From Willaertia magna (lineage: Eukaryota; Heterolobosea; Eutetramitea; Acrasida; Naegleriidae), in assembly GCA_902984215.1 (NCBI GenBank), contig CADWAF010001277.1:1-17609 (forward strand): a stretch of DNA of 17,609 nucleotides. The letters run 5' to 3'. The translations under genes and the position numbers were made by a program. This document shows, piece by piece, positions 1-7,488 of this stretch (positions within the stretch are counted from its first letter, which is position 1; each line of letters begins with the position of its first letter). The notes beneath the pieces were generated by a model that saw nothing but the letters and a program-made list of their open reading frames with translations, was not told the DNA's origin and ran no database searches.

Positions 1-331
1 AAGAAGAAGATGATGCCGTAGTAGTAGCGTTATTAGTTTGTTTAGTATTATTGAAATTTAATGGAGGAGGTGTTTTTAATTTAGAAAGGTTATTAAGATT
101 ATTTGTCGGAGGAGAAGAAAGAGAATTAACTTTACTTGCGGAACCAGCTAAAAATGTTTTTTTATTTGTTGGAATAGAAACTTTTTTATTTTCTTTATTA
201 TTGTCTTCTAAAGATGTTATTGGAAAGGAATGATAATAAAATTTATTAGTAATTAATAAAATATTAGATGGATTGTTATGTAATAGAAGAAAATGTTTCT
301 TTTGAATAAGAGAAGATGAATGTTTTAACAT
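1..331 (-). CDS. Mitochondrial-type membrane protein, N-terminal part (left copy, cut by window edge)
   Basis: The start codon is the ATG at 331-329 and the frame stays open to the window edge, giving 110 complete codons. It is the second copy of the gene at 16328-17314. Against that copy I see two substitutions, both synonymous, and one missing 3-base codon (an Ser/Asn in the 'NFNSNTK' stretch becomes 'NFNNTK'). The N-terminus is rich in Lys, His, Ser and Leu with no acidic residue before about position 42, as in a mitochondrial presequence. It is followed by a Pro/Asn/Ser/Thr-rich linker. The conserved domain and the membrane segment seen in the right copy lie outside the window. Purifying selection on the visible part suggests a functional gene rather than a fragment. 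Function is not recognised. Confidence 0.75.
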   Translation of the reverse strand, partial: MLKHSSSLIQKKHFLLLHNNPSNILLITNKFYYHSFPITSLEDNNKENKKVSIPTNKKTFLAGSASKVNSLSSPPTNNLNNLSKLKTPPPLNFNNTKQTNNATTTASSSS

Positions 332-550
332 TTTTTGTGTTCGTTTAAAATATAGCCTTTTCTGGCGAAATAAAAACTTTTTGACACAAAAGGCCGCTTC
401 AAACGTTATTTGTGGAAAAAGTGTTGTGTGAAAGAGATTTCACATGAGGTTTAACAATTTTATTAAGTACAGTCGTTAACATGTAAGCCTTAAGTTAGCT
501 TCAAAACAAAAAAACCTTTTGTCACATTTAATTTCCTCCTTTAATCATCC
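332..550 (-). promoter_or_regulatory. Intergenic region: glycosidase 3' end and membrane-protein promoter
   Basis: This spacer lies between the glycosidase stop (551) and the membrane-protein start (331), both on the minus strand. It must hold the first gene's transcription end and the second gene's promoter. Compared with the right copy (17315-17548) it has many substitutions and indels, but two blocks are unchanged: 352-383 (32 bases) and 385-403 (19 bases). The first contains CTGGCGAAAT (TTTCGCC on the coding strand). The second contains AAAGGCC. Both lie 20-75 bases upstream of the start codon, where core promoter elements are expected. No known factor is assigned. Confidence 0.5.
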
Positions 551-1621
551 TTAATTTCTACTAAATTCCTTAACAATAACATTCCAGACAGGTTTATTAC
601 GGATTGTGTAACCACATGTAAATGCTTTACCTTGTGGTGGTCCAATAAAATCACTATTAGATTCTAAATCAACTCTAAATAGAAATAGTCCTTTCAATAC
701 CTCTACTTTTGTCATTGAATCAAACATTGCTTCATACATTAATGTTTGGGCAGTAGTGTTAGAAATAAATCCTTGACAAGTTTCTTCTGGAACTATCCAT
801 GGTTGTGCAGCAACTCCTGTATATGAGGCAACACCAGTTTCTGTAAAGTAAATTGGAATATTTGGATAGTTTGCTAATCTCCATTCCAATAAATGGCTAT
901 AATACATAGATAATAATTGTGTCATTTGTTCTTTTGTTGGATTGACATTATTTGTCACAGTTCCTGGAAGATAAGCATCTATTCCAATAAAATCTAATTT
1001 GTCCCAAAATTTAATGTTTTTGAATTCAGTAACTAAAGCAGCATATGTTAATTTTCCTTTATAAATTCTTCTTAATTTTGCAATTAATTTAATATAATAC
1101 TCTGGAAAGTTTAATGACAAGGATTGATTTTCAGTTCCAATAGCAATACATTCTACATTATCAATTGTTGTCAATTCAGACAATAAATGAAAATAACTAT
1201 CAAACCACTTATCTGGATCATCCGGCTTAATATTCATCCAATCATTTGGATTATTAGCTTTTGTTACAATTATAATTTTAATCATTATCTTCATTCCATA
1301 TAAACTAGCCAATTTAGCAAACTGATTTAATGAGCTAGTTGTAGGAGTACTATCATATTTATACACAACTGAACTAGTAAGGTTATCTTGTCTATAATGG
1401 ATATTTACACCAATACAATCAGGTTTTAATTCAGTTCCTAATTGTTTTAACATTTGTAAAGTACTTTGGGCATATAAAACTTTAGTATTACTTGCAGTAA
1501 TAACAACACCTCTTGTAATATCTACAGGAAGACCACATGAAATAGGAATGCATAAGATGATGCAAAAAAGTAAAAATACAGAGATAATCAAGAAGTTTAT
1601 ATTAGAAATAAATCTAGACAT
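551..1621 (-). CDS. Secreted GH113-like glycoside hydrolase
   Basis: Predicted secreted TIM-barrel glycosidase of 356 residues. The frame opens further upstream only at a TTG (1660), so I chose the first ATG, 1621-1619, which has an A-rich leader. A strongly hydrophobic stretch at residues 8-30 is a signal peptide or anchor. The pattern matches GH113 beta-mannanase-like enzymes: 'GVNIHYRQ' (71-78), 'KPDDPDKWFDSYF' (132-144), 'IGTEN' with candidate acid/base E164, 'LTYAA' (191-195), 'FWDKLDFIGIDAYLPG' (205-220) and 'YFTETGVAS' with candidate nucleophile E261, then 'QPW'. N-glycosylation sequons occur at N80, N165 and N288. The likely role is hydrolysis of beta-linked polysaccharide in the endolysosomal or extracellular space. 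Substrate is inferred from the family only. About 100 bases separate it from the upstream SDR gene. A second copy of its 3' end lies at 17549-17609. Confidence 0.8.
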   Translation of the reverse strand: MSRFISNINFLIISVFLLFCIILCIPISCGLPVDITRGVVITASNTKVLYAQSTLQMLKQLGTELKPDCIGVNIHYRQDNLTSSVVYKYDSTPTTSSLNQFAKLASLYGMKIMIKIIIVTKANNPNDWMNIKPDDPDKWFDSYFHLLSELTTIDNVECIAIGTENQSLSLNFPEYYIKLIAKLRRIYKGKLTYAALVTEFKNIKFWDKLDFIGIDAYLPGTVTNNVNPTKEQMTQLLSMYYSHLLEWRLANYPNIPIYFTETGVASYTGVAAQPWIVPEETCQGFISNTTAQTLMYEAMFDSMTKVEVLKGLFLFRVDLESNSDFIGPPQGKAFTCGYTIRNKPVWNVIVKEFSRN

Positions 1622-1727
1622 TTTTTTAAAAGGAAAGAATTGGAAGTGAAATTTACACAAACCTGAAAGGGTGTGAAGTTAAATTATTATTTACAATCCA
1701 AACAAATTTATTTTACAACTATTTATT

Positions 1728-2477
1728 TTAATCTTTTTGTTCTGTTGGAGCTAAAGCAATTTCTCTTATGCAACAATGAGGTGGTGCTTCATAAGCATAA
1801 ATTATTGCAGATGCAACATCTTCTGATTTTAAAACACCTAAAGACATTGTCTTCTTCCATTCTTCATAAGGTTCAACTTGTTCTTTATCATTATGTCCTA
1901 ATAATTCAGTTTGTGTAACACCAGGTGCAATTACACAAACCCTTACTTTACTTCCACTTACTTCTCCTCTAAGAGCTTCTGTTAAACCATGAACTGCAAA
2001 CTTTGTTGCACAATACGCTACGTGATTAGGGAAACTTTTCTTTCCAGCAATGCTTGAAATATTAATAATTGTTCCAGATTGTCTATTAATCATATCTTTT
2101 AAGACAACTTGAATACCATTTAAAACTCCCATAATATTCGTTTGAACCATAATGTCAACACGTTCATTTGATTGTTCAGCTAATGGTTGTAAAAACATTA
2201 CACCTGCATTATTTACTAAACAATCTACCTTACATTGGAATTGTTCTTCAGCTTGTTCAACTGCATGTTTAAATTTTTCTAAATCTGTAACGTCACATTG
2301 TGAAATAATTGTGTTTTCTTTGGAAAGAGGATTGGAAGTATCTAATATTAATTGTTCTAATCTATCTATTCTTCTAGCTAATAATAATAATTTATAGCCA
2401 CGTGAAGCCATTTGAATTGCTGTAAATTCACCAATTCCAGAACTAGCACCAGTAATTACAACTAATTTATTACTCAT
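1728..2477 (-). CDS. Classical short-chain dehydrogenase/reductase (SDR), NADP-type
   Basis: A full-length classical SDR of 249 residues, the usual size. It has the Rossmann motif TGASSGIG (9-16) and an 'ARR' after the second beta strand (R35, R36), typical of NADP(H) preference. Next come 'CDVTD' (61-65), NNAG (89-92), the structural N114, the catalytic Ser in 'NISSIAG' (S142), the Y155-C-A-T-K159 active site and 'APGVTQTEL' after strand six. It most resembles the YdfG-like / 3-hydroxy acid dehydrogenase group of SDRs. The substrate (a small hydroxy acid, aldehyde or ketone) cannot be told. No signal peptide, so probably cytosolic. The ATG has an A-rich leader with an AAAACATCAAAA stretch about 10-30 bases upstream. 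That stretch also occurs upstream of the START gene. Confidence 0.9.
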   Translation of the reverse strand: MSNKLVVITGASSGIGEFTAIQMASRGYKLLLLARRIDRLEQLILDTSNPLSKENTIISQCDVTDLEKFKHAVEQAEEQFQCKVDCLVNNAGVMFLQPLAEQSNERVDIMVQTNIMGVLNGIQVVLKDMINRQSGTIINISSIAGKKSFPNHVAYCATKFAVHGLTEALRGEVSGSKVRVCVIAPGVTQTELLGHNDKEQVEPYEEWKKTMSLGVLKSEDVASAIIYAYEAPPHCCIREIALAPTEQKD

Positions 2478-2736
2478 TTTCTTTTAATTATTGTTTTGAT
2501 GTTTTTTTTATTATTTTAAATGCATCTCCAAGATCTTAAATTCAAAAAAGAAAAAGAAGGAAGAAAGCACAAACACAAAGGACGGGTTCAATTTCTTTGC
2601 GTTTGAAAGCTCAGTTATTATGTTCCAGGACATTTTTTTTACAAAACCAATTTCTCTAAACTCCGTTGACATTTATTGTAAAGGCTTATTACAATGTTGT
2701 GTTTTGGCACTACCAATAATAATCATAGCAAATAAT
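2478..2736. promoter_or_regulatory. Intergenic spacer: START 3' end and SDR promoter
   Basis: This 259-base spacer lies between the START-gene stop and the SDR start, both minus strand. It is less AT-biased than the coding DNA around it. On the coding strand there is an A-rich leader next to the SDR ATG with an AACATCAAAA motif at about 2490-2505. No ORF or RNA gene is evident. Confidence 0.4.
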
Positions 2737-3419
2737 TTACAAATTTTCTTCTTGTTTCAATAATTGATTATATCTATCAATTACTAATGGTTGACTTGTA
2801 CATGCTTGATTTACAATCCAAGCTGGAATATATCCACCAGTATCACCATGAAAAACAAACACAACATCCAATTCATTCTCCTTATCTTTTGATTTAGTTA
2901 CATGCCATCCACTAATCTTACAAAGTGCTCTAACTAAAGAACTATCTTTTGGAAAGTTTTCATTCTCAATACTTGTATTTAACATAAAACCTTCATCTTG
3001 TGATTTTTTATAAAACATTGTTAACACTTGATATTCTCTATTTGAAACGAAAACGCTTGGCGTTTCAACTTTCCACCATTCAACAACAACTTGTTTATTT
3101 TCATTATTTTCATTTAATTGTTCAATGTCAATTAATTGACAATCCATTAATTCTTTTGTATGTTCTTTTCTTTTTTGTAAATTTAGATGAATATTTTTTA
3201 AATAGTCAATAAATTCTGCAACGTTTTTTTTAGTTTGTAATTTACCAATTCCTTTAAATTTTGTGTTATTGTCATTTTCATAATTTTTGGTATAAATTTT
3301 TATAGAACTCTTTTCACTGTGAAATTTCCAATCATTTTCTTGATGAGAAGAATCTTCTAATAATTCTTTTAGTTTTAAATCTAAAAGATTATTCCATTCA
3401 TTAACGGTTTGATCAGAAA
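2737..3419 (-). CDS. START-domain lipid-binding protein (5' end unresolved)
   Basis: The C-terminal half, from the ATG at 3147, is a clear START domain: 'VVVEWWKVETP', 'ALCKISGWHV', a hydrophobic strand, 'GDTGGYIPAWIVNQ' and a final helix. The same frame stays open upstream with matching START sequence: 'DWKFHSEKSSIKIYTK' from W at 3330-3328, 'FKGIGK', then 'VAEFIDYLKNI'. So the ATG at 3147 cannot be the real start, as it would remove about a third of the fold. The open frame runs to a TAA at 3519-3517 without any ATG. One possible model is a short first exon at 3567-3561 (ATG GAT A), an intron 3560-3420 ending in AACAG with CTAAC just upstream, then 3419-2737. That gives 229 residues, normal for a single START domain. 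The donor is weak (GTGATT), so this is conjecture. START proteins bind sterols or phospholipids. No membrane anchor is seen. Confidence 0.7.
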
Positions 3420-3535
3420 CTGTTACGTTTGTTAGGTGACAGTTCTTCTTTTTTTTTTTGTTTGATGTTTTTTTTTTGATGTTTTTTTTAAAAAAAGTGT
3501 GAAAATTGATTTGTTGTTAGTTCAGTAACTTTTAT

Positions 3536-3548
3536 GGCGCCAAAAAAA
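3536..3548 (-). promoter_or_regulatory. E2F-like site with GGCGCC palindrome
   Basis: The minus strand reads a run of seven T followed by GGCGCC. TTTGGCGC fits the classical E2F/DP consensus (TTTSSCGC). A six-base all-G/C palindrome is rare in DNA this AT-rich. It lies in the divergent promoter, about 290 bases from the F-box start. Binding is inference only. Confidence 0.3.
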
Positions 3549-3661
3549 TACATCAATCACTATCCATTCAAGAAATTTTCATTCTAGAAATTAAAAGAAT
3601 TAATTTTTAAAAAATTTAAAAAAAAAATAATCTAAAACAAACAATAATCTGTTGAAACCAC

Positions 3662-3685
3662 ACACTAGATCAAACACTAGATCAA
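3662..3685. repeat. 12-base tandem repeat, two copies
   Basis: ACACTAGATCAA occurs twice head to tail, about 155 bases upstream of the F-box gene at 3841. Each unit contains CTAG and GATC palindromes. It may be a paired binding site or a chance duplication. Confidence 0.5.
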
Positions 3686-3840
3686 ATTCCACATTTTTTA
3701 ATATAAATTTAGAAGAATACATTTAAAATAGTATTTCAACATCAAGTTTAATAAATAAGAAATCTTATTATATTTATTTAAATTTATAAAATTTATAAAA
3801 ATAAAAATATAAAAAAAATATAAAAAAAATAAAATAATAA

Positions 3841-6800
3841 ATGGTTGGACAAAAACGTAGAAAAAGAAGACAATCAACAAATTCTATAAGAAATGAAACA
3901 AATGATTATTTAACGGAATCTCAAATTGATGAATTATTATTTGAAGATGTTAAAGAAGAAGAAGAAGAAGAAGATAATCTTAAAGAATTAAAAGAAGAAT
4001 TAAAAGATAAAACTTTTAAAAGTTATGTTAAAACTACAAAGTTAAAAACTATTAAAAAGAGAAAGAAAAATAATTCATTACAAAATTCATTACAAAATAC
4101 TTTACAAAATAATAAACAATCAATAGAAGATATTTGTGAAATAATTAATATTTCAAAACGATCATTTTATTTAAATGAAATTTTAAATAATTTTGAAAAT
4201 AATTTTGAAAATAATTTTGATAATAAAAATTTATTAATTTTACCAAATGAAATTTTATCATTTATATTTTCATATTTATCAAAAAAGGAAATATTTACAA
4301 AATTATTATTTGTTTGTAAACAATTTTTATCTGTAATTTATTCACCAATCATTTTTCAAAACTTTAAAGAAGAAGAAGAAAATAATTTTGAATATTCAAT
4401 TATTGTAAAAGATAAATTAAATATTTATCGTAATTGGTTACAAAAAGAAAATAAAGAAAATAATAATGAATTATTTTTTAAAAGTTTATTACTTTGTCAA
4501 CCATCAAATTGTTATTTAAATGAAATTAATAATTTTACAAAATATTTAACAATATTTCAATTTATACAATTACAAAAATTACATATTGATTCTGGAAAAT
4601 TAACTTTAAAAAATTTACAAAATTTATTACAAAATTTAAATTATTTAAAACAATTAACTTTTGGTACAAAATTTAAATTAGAAAAACCAAAAGAAAAAAA
4701 AATTAGAAAAAAAATTACAAAAAAGGAATTTTACGAAATAAATCCACACGAAAAACAAGATTCTGACAGTAGATTTATAAATGGTTTAATGGGTGAATTA
4801 CAAAAATATAAAAATATATTTGATTTAGGTTATTATGATAAAATAAATATTTGTAATAAAGTACCTACAAGTTTAATTGAATTACAAGATATTATTGGTG
4901 TACAAGATTATGGTGCAGATTTATTAGAAATTATACAAAAATATGTAAATAATTATGAATCTGAAAATGAAGATGATTTTACTTGGGCAGTTTTAAAGGA
5001 AATTGAAATTGATTCTGAATTAAATAATTCTTTAAATTATGGTATTGAATATTTTTCTTTAATTGATGAAAGATGTTTAAATTGGTTACAAAATTTTAAA
5101 AAATTAAAAGCAATTAATATTTTAATTCCAATTAGTGATAAAGTAATTGAAACGTTAAAAAATTTAAATTATTTAAATAATATTATTAAATTAAATATTA
5201 CTTTTTATATTAAAAATGAATTAAAAGTACATTTACAAAATGCATTTTGTAAAGAAAATTATAAAATTTTATTTAATTTAATTGGAAAACAATTAGAAAC
5301 TTTAGAAATTGACATTCAAACTTATTTTGATAATAAAGTATCTTCTACAATTAAGGAAATAATTTTAAGTAAAAGTAATGAAAATGACAATATGATGACA
5401 TTTGAAAAGAGTTTTGAAAATTTACAAAGTTTTAAATTAACTTTTAAACATCGTGGAGTAAAAGAAAATTATAGATCTCATTACCAATTTAATTTTAAAT
5501 CTTTTTTTAAAAATTGTTCCAATAAATTAAAATATTTTAAAGTTTATGGTTGTGATTTAGAAAACTTTAAAAAACAATTAATTAAACCAACATTTAATTG
5601 TGAACAATTAGAAGAAATAGATTTACAAATTAATTCATATGATAATTATAAATTAAATAGAAAATTAATTGATAAATTTGAAAGTTATTTAACAACAGCA
5701 AAATCAAAATTAGAATTAACAAAAAATAAGGAAATTATAGATGAATTTAATAATGATGTAGAAATGAGTGATGATAATAATAATAATAATACAACAAGTG
5801 CTGCTGTTGGTAAATTAATTTATTTAGATGAAATAATTAATAATACAAATTATCATTTTAATAATTTACAAAAATTAAAATCACTTACAATAACTGGTGA
5901 ATATAGTTTTGAATATTCTCCTTTTGTTTCATTCTTTAATATTTATCCATATTTATTTTCAACAAATTTAGTTAAATTAAATTTATTTAAATATATTCTT
6001 CCAGTTAAAATATTATCAGTTTTTATTCCATTACTTTGTAAAAGATTACAAAATTTAAATGAATTATGTTTAACATTGGCAACTAATATAAATTGGGAAA
6101 AAACAATTCCATTACAACCATTTATTAAATATTTATATTCAAATACTAAAAAATTAAGAAAATTATCTTTAGATTTAATTAGTGAAAGATCTTTTGTAAT
6201 GGATTTAAATGAATACTTATTTGGTAATGAAAAATTTACAAATGATTTTTGTAAAAATGAAATTTTAGAAGAATTAATAATTAATATTGAAAAAAAGAGA
6301 TTATACACAGAAGTATTAAATGAACAATCTCCAATTGATATAATGTTAAAAGATATTATTCAATTATTACCAAATTTAAAGAATTTTACTTTAATTGGAA
6401 CAAAATTAAATATTTCACAATTATTTACATTTCTTTTAAATATGAAACAATTACAATTATTTGATTGTAATGAAATTATTGGATATCCATTTGCCTTTCC
6501 ACAAATAAAAGATTATTCCTTTTTAAAGAATAATCTAAAAGAAGATGATAAACAAGAAGAAAGTATTCATGATAAGGAAAGTAATAATAAAAAGAAGAAG
6601 AAGAAGAAAAGTAATGAGTCTAAAGAAGAGGAAGAAGAAGAACCTTCATTATGGAAAGATTTCATTTCAAGAAAGGAATTACCTAAAGTAATTATTAATT
6701 CATGTGATATTGCCAACATGTCATTTTCTACTTTATTATCTTTATCTTTATTAATTCCAGAATTAGATGATTTACCACTTATTCCAAATACAAAACCTAA

Positions 6801-7365
6801 TAAGAAAGTAAATAAGAAATTAAAAAAGAAAACAAAAGAAGAAAATAATTATTCAATAATTTCTAGACCTAAAGATATACCTTGTTTATTTTATATTAAT
6901 TCATCTAATTTTACTAAAAATATTAGAAAAGTTAACGTTCCAAACGTTACAAAAAAGAAAGATTTTAATTTTGATTTTTTATGTAAATCTATTGCGTTAG
7001 AAATATGTTCAAATATTGTGTTTTATTCACAATTAGGAACTAAAAAGAAATTATTTATACATTTAGTTAATCGTACATTTCAATCTATATTTTATGATTT
7101 ACAATTATTAGATTTAGATCCTGTATTATTTGATATGTTACATAAAAGGAAAGAAAATATATTAATTGAATTGGAAAAGAATATTGTAAATGATGTAATG
7201 AAAGATAGACATTTATGTGTTAATTTACCTTTTTTAGAAGACACAGATTTTAGTAGTGATGATGGTAGAGTTTTTCATACAACACATTTATTAAATTATT
7301 TGTATAATTTTACAAAAGCTATTTCACCTGAAAATGTACACAAAGTGATGAGAAATATTAAATAA
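3841..7365 (+). CDS. Large F-box / leucine-rich-repeat-like protein
   Basis: A 1174-residue protein from an ATG behind an A-rich leader. The N-terminus is basic and probably nuclear ('QKRRKRRQ' at 4-11, 'KKRKKNN' further on), with an acidic Glu run between. An F-box lies at about 132-175: 'LPNEILSFIFSYLSKKEIF' then 'LLFVCKQF'. It is followed by many irregular leucine-rich segments ('LQSFKLTFKHRG', 'LEEIDLQINSY', 'LVKLNLFKYI', 'LRKLSLDLISE', 'LPNLKNFTLIGTKL'), as in F-box/LRR adaptors of SCF ubiquitin ligases. Low-complexity Asn and Lys/Glu tracts interrupt the repeats near residues 640-655 and 905-935. The last 200 residues are helical and not recognised. SCF adaptor is the likely role; the substrate is unknown. 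The next F-box gene starts 123 bases downstream on the same strand. Codon use is extreme (TTA, AAA, AAT), like its neighbour. Confidence 0.75.
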   Translation: MVGQKRRKRRQSTNSIRNETNDYLTESQIDELLFEDVKEEEEEEDNLKELKEELKDKTFKSYVKTTKLKTIKKRKKNNSLQNSLQNTLQNNKQSIEDICEIINISKRSFYLNEILNNFENNFENNFDNKNLLILPNEILSFIFSYLSKKEIFTKLLFVCKQFLSVIYSPIIFQNFKEEEENNFEYSIIVKDKLNIYRNWLQKENKENNNELFFKSLLLCQPSNCYLNEINNFTKYLTIFQFIQLQKLHIDSGKLTLKNLQNLLQNLNYLKQLTFGTKFKLEKPKEKKIRKKITKKEFYEINPHEKQDSDSRFINGLMGELQKYKNIFDLGYYDKINICNKVPTSLIELQDIIGVQDYGADLLEIIQKYVNNYESENEDDFTWAVLKEIEIDSELNNSLNYGIEYFSLIDERCLNWLQNFKKLKAINILIPISDKVIETLKNLNYLNNIIKLNITFYIKNELKVHLQNAFCKENYKILFNLIGKQLETLEIDIQTYFDNKVSSTIKEIILSKSNENDNMMTFEKSFENLQSFKLTFKHRGVKENYRSHYQFNFKSFFKNCSNKLKYFKVYGCDLENFKKQLIKPTFNCEQLEEIDLQINSYDNYKLNRKLIDKFESYLTTAKSKLELTKNKEIIDEFNNDVEMSDDNNNNNTTSAAVGKLIYLDEIINNTNYHFNNLQKLKSLTITGEYSFEYSPFVSFFNIYPYLFSTNLVKLNLFKYILPVKILSVFIPLLCKRLQNLNELCLTLATNINWEKTIPLQPFIKYLYSNTKKLRKLSLDLISERSFVMDLNEYLFGNEKFTNDFCKNEILEELIINIEKKRLYTEVLNEQSPIDIMLKDIIQLLPNLKNFTLIGTKLNISQLFTFLLNMKQLQLFDCNEIIGYPFAFPQIKDYSFLKNNLKEDDKQEESIHDKESNNKKKKKKKSNESKEEEEEEPSLWKDFISRKELPKVIINSCDIANMSFSTLLSLSLLIPELDDLPLIPNTKPNKKVNKKLKKKTKEENNYSIISRPKDIPCLFYINSSNFTKNIRKVNVPNVTKKKDFNFDFLCKSIALEICSNIVFYSQLGTKKKLFIHLVNRTFQSIFYDLQLLDLDPVLFDMLHKRKENILIELEKNIVNDVMKDRHLCVNLPFLEDTDFSSDDGRVFHTTHLLNYLYNFTKAISPENVHKVMRNIK

Positions 7366-7408
7366 TTATTAAATTAAATAAATAAATATAATTATTTGCA
7401 AACAAAAC

Positions 7409-7428
7409 TTTCCAGAATTTTATGGAAA
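7409..7428. other. Short inverted repeat in the F-box intergenic spacer
   Basis: TTTCCA and TGGAAA flank an 8-base A/T loop, about 60 bases upstream of the second F-box start. It could be a dyad protein site. The arms are too short for a confident call. Confidence 0.25.
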
Positions 7429-7488
7429 TTTATCCAAATTCAGTTGTCAAAACAAAAAAAAAAATAAAAAAAAATTTTTAAAAAAAAA

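Larger units (their letters stand above)
1..611 (+). repeat. Left copy of a long direct repeat (partner 16981-17609)
   Basis: This stretch matches 16981-17609 in the same orientation from end to end. Position 1 aligns with 16981 and position 611 with 17609, so the offset grows from 16980 to 16998 through small indels. It spans the 5' end of the membrane-protein gene, the intergenic region and the last 20 codons of the glycosidase gene. Coding parts are nearly identical, and the middle (332-550) is clearly diverged. Both copies run into the window edge, so the true repeat is longer. It is either a tandem duplication or an assembly join of two haplotypes. Confidence 0.93.
3420..3840. promoter_or_regulatory. 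Divergent promoter region between START and F-box genes
   Basis: About 420 bases separate the supported START coding sequence and the F-box start at 3841. The part next to START has T-runs broken by GATG (3441-3490), i.e. AACATCAAA repeats on its coding strand. In the middle is a GGCGCC palindrome with an A-run (3536-3548), and then a 12-base tandem repeat at 3662-3685. From about 3690 to 3840 the DNA is almost pure A/T, ending in an A-rich leader at the F-box ATG. Some of 3420-3567 may be an intron of the START gene. No other gene is seen. Confidence 0.5.

Noticed and set aside
51..233. Plus-strand ORF of 60 residues, with a longer twin at 16941-17216
   Set aside because: It is antisense to the low-complexity linker of the membrane-protein gene. 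Its duplication follows from the repeat.
551..1660. Longer version of the glycosidase starting at 1660
   Set aside because: The first codon there is TTG, not ATG. The first ATG (1621) begins directly before the signal peptide and has an A-rich leader.
3698..3880. Minus-strand ORF of 60 residues in the divergent promoter
   Set aside because: It is made of Phe, Ile, Tyr and Leu codons from almost pure A/T DNA and overlaps the F-box start.
5943..6308. Antisense ORF of 121 residues within the first F-box gene (and the similar one at 8586-9047)
   Set aside because: Their composition is that expected from the reverse of Lys/Asn/Glu-rich coding DNA; no domain or promoter supports them.
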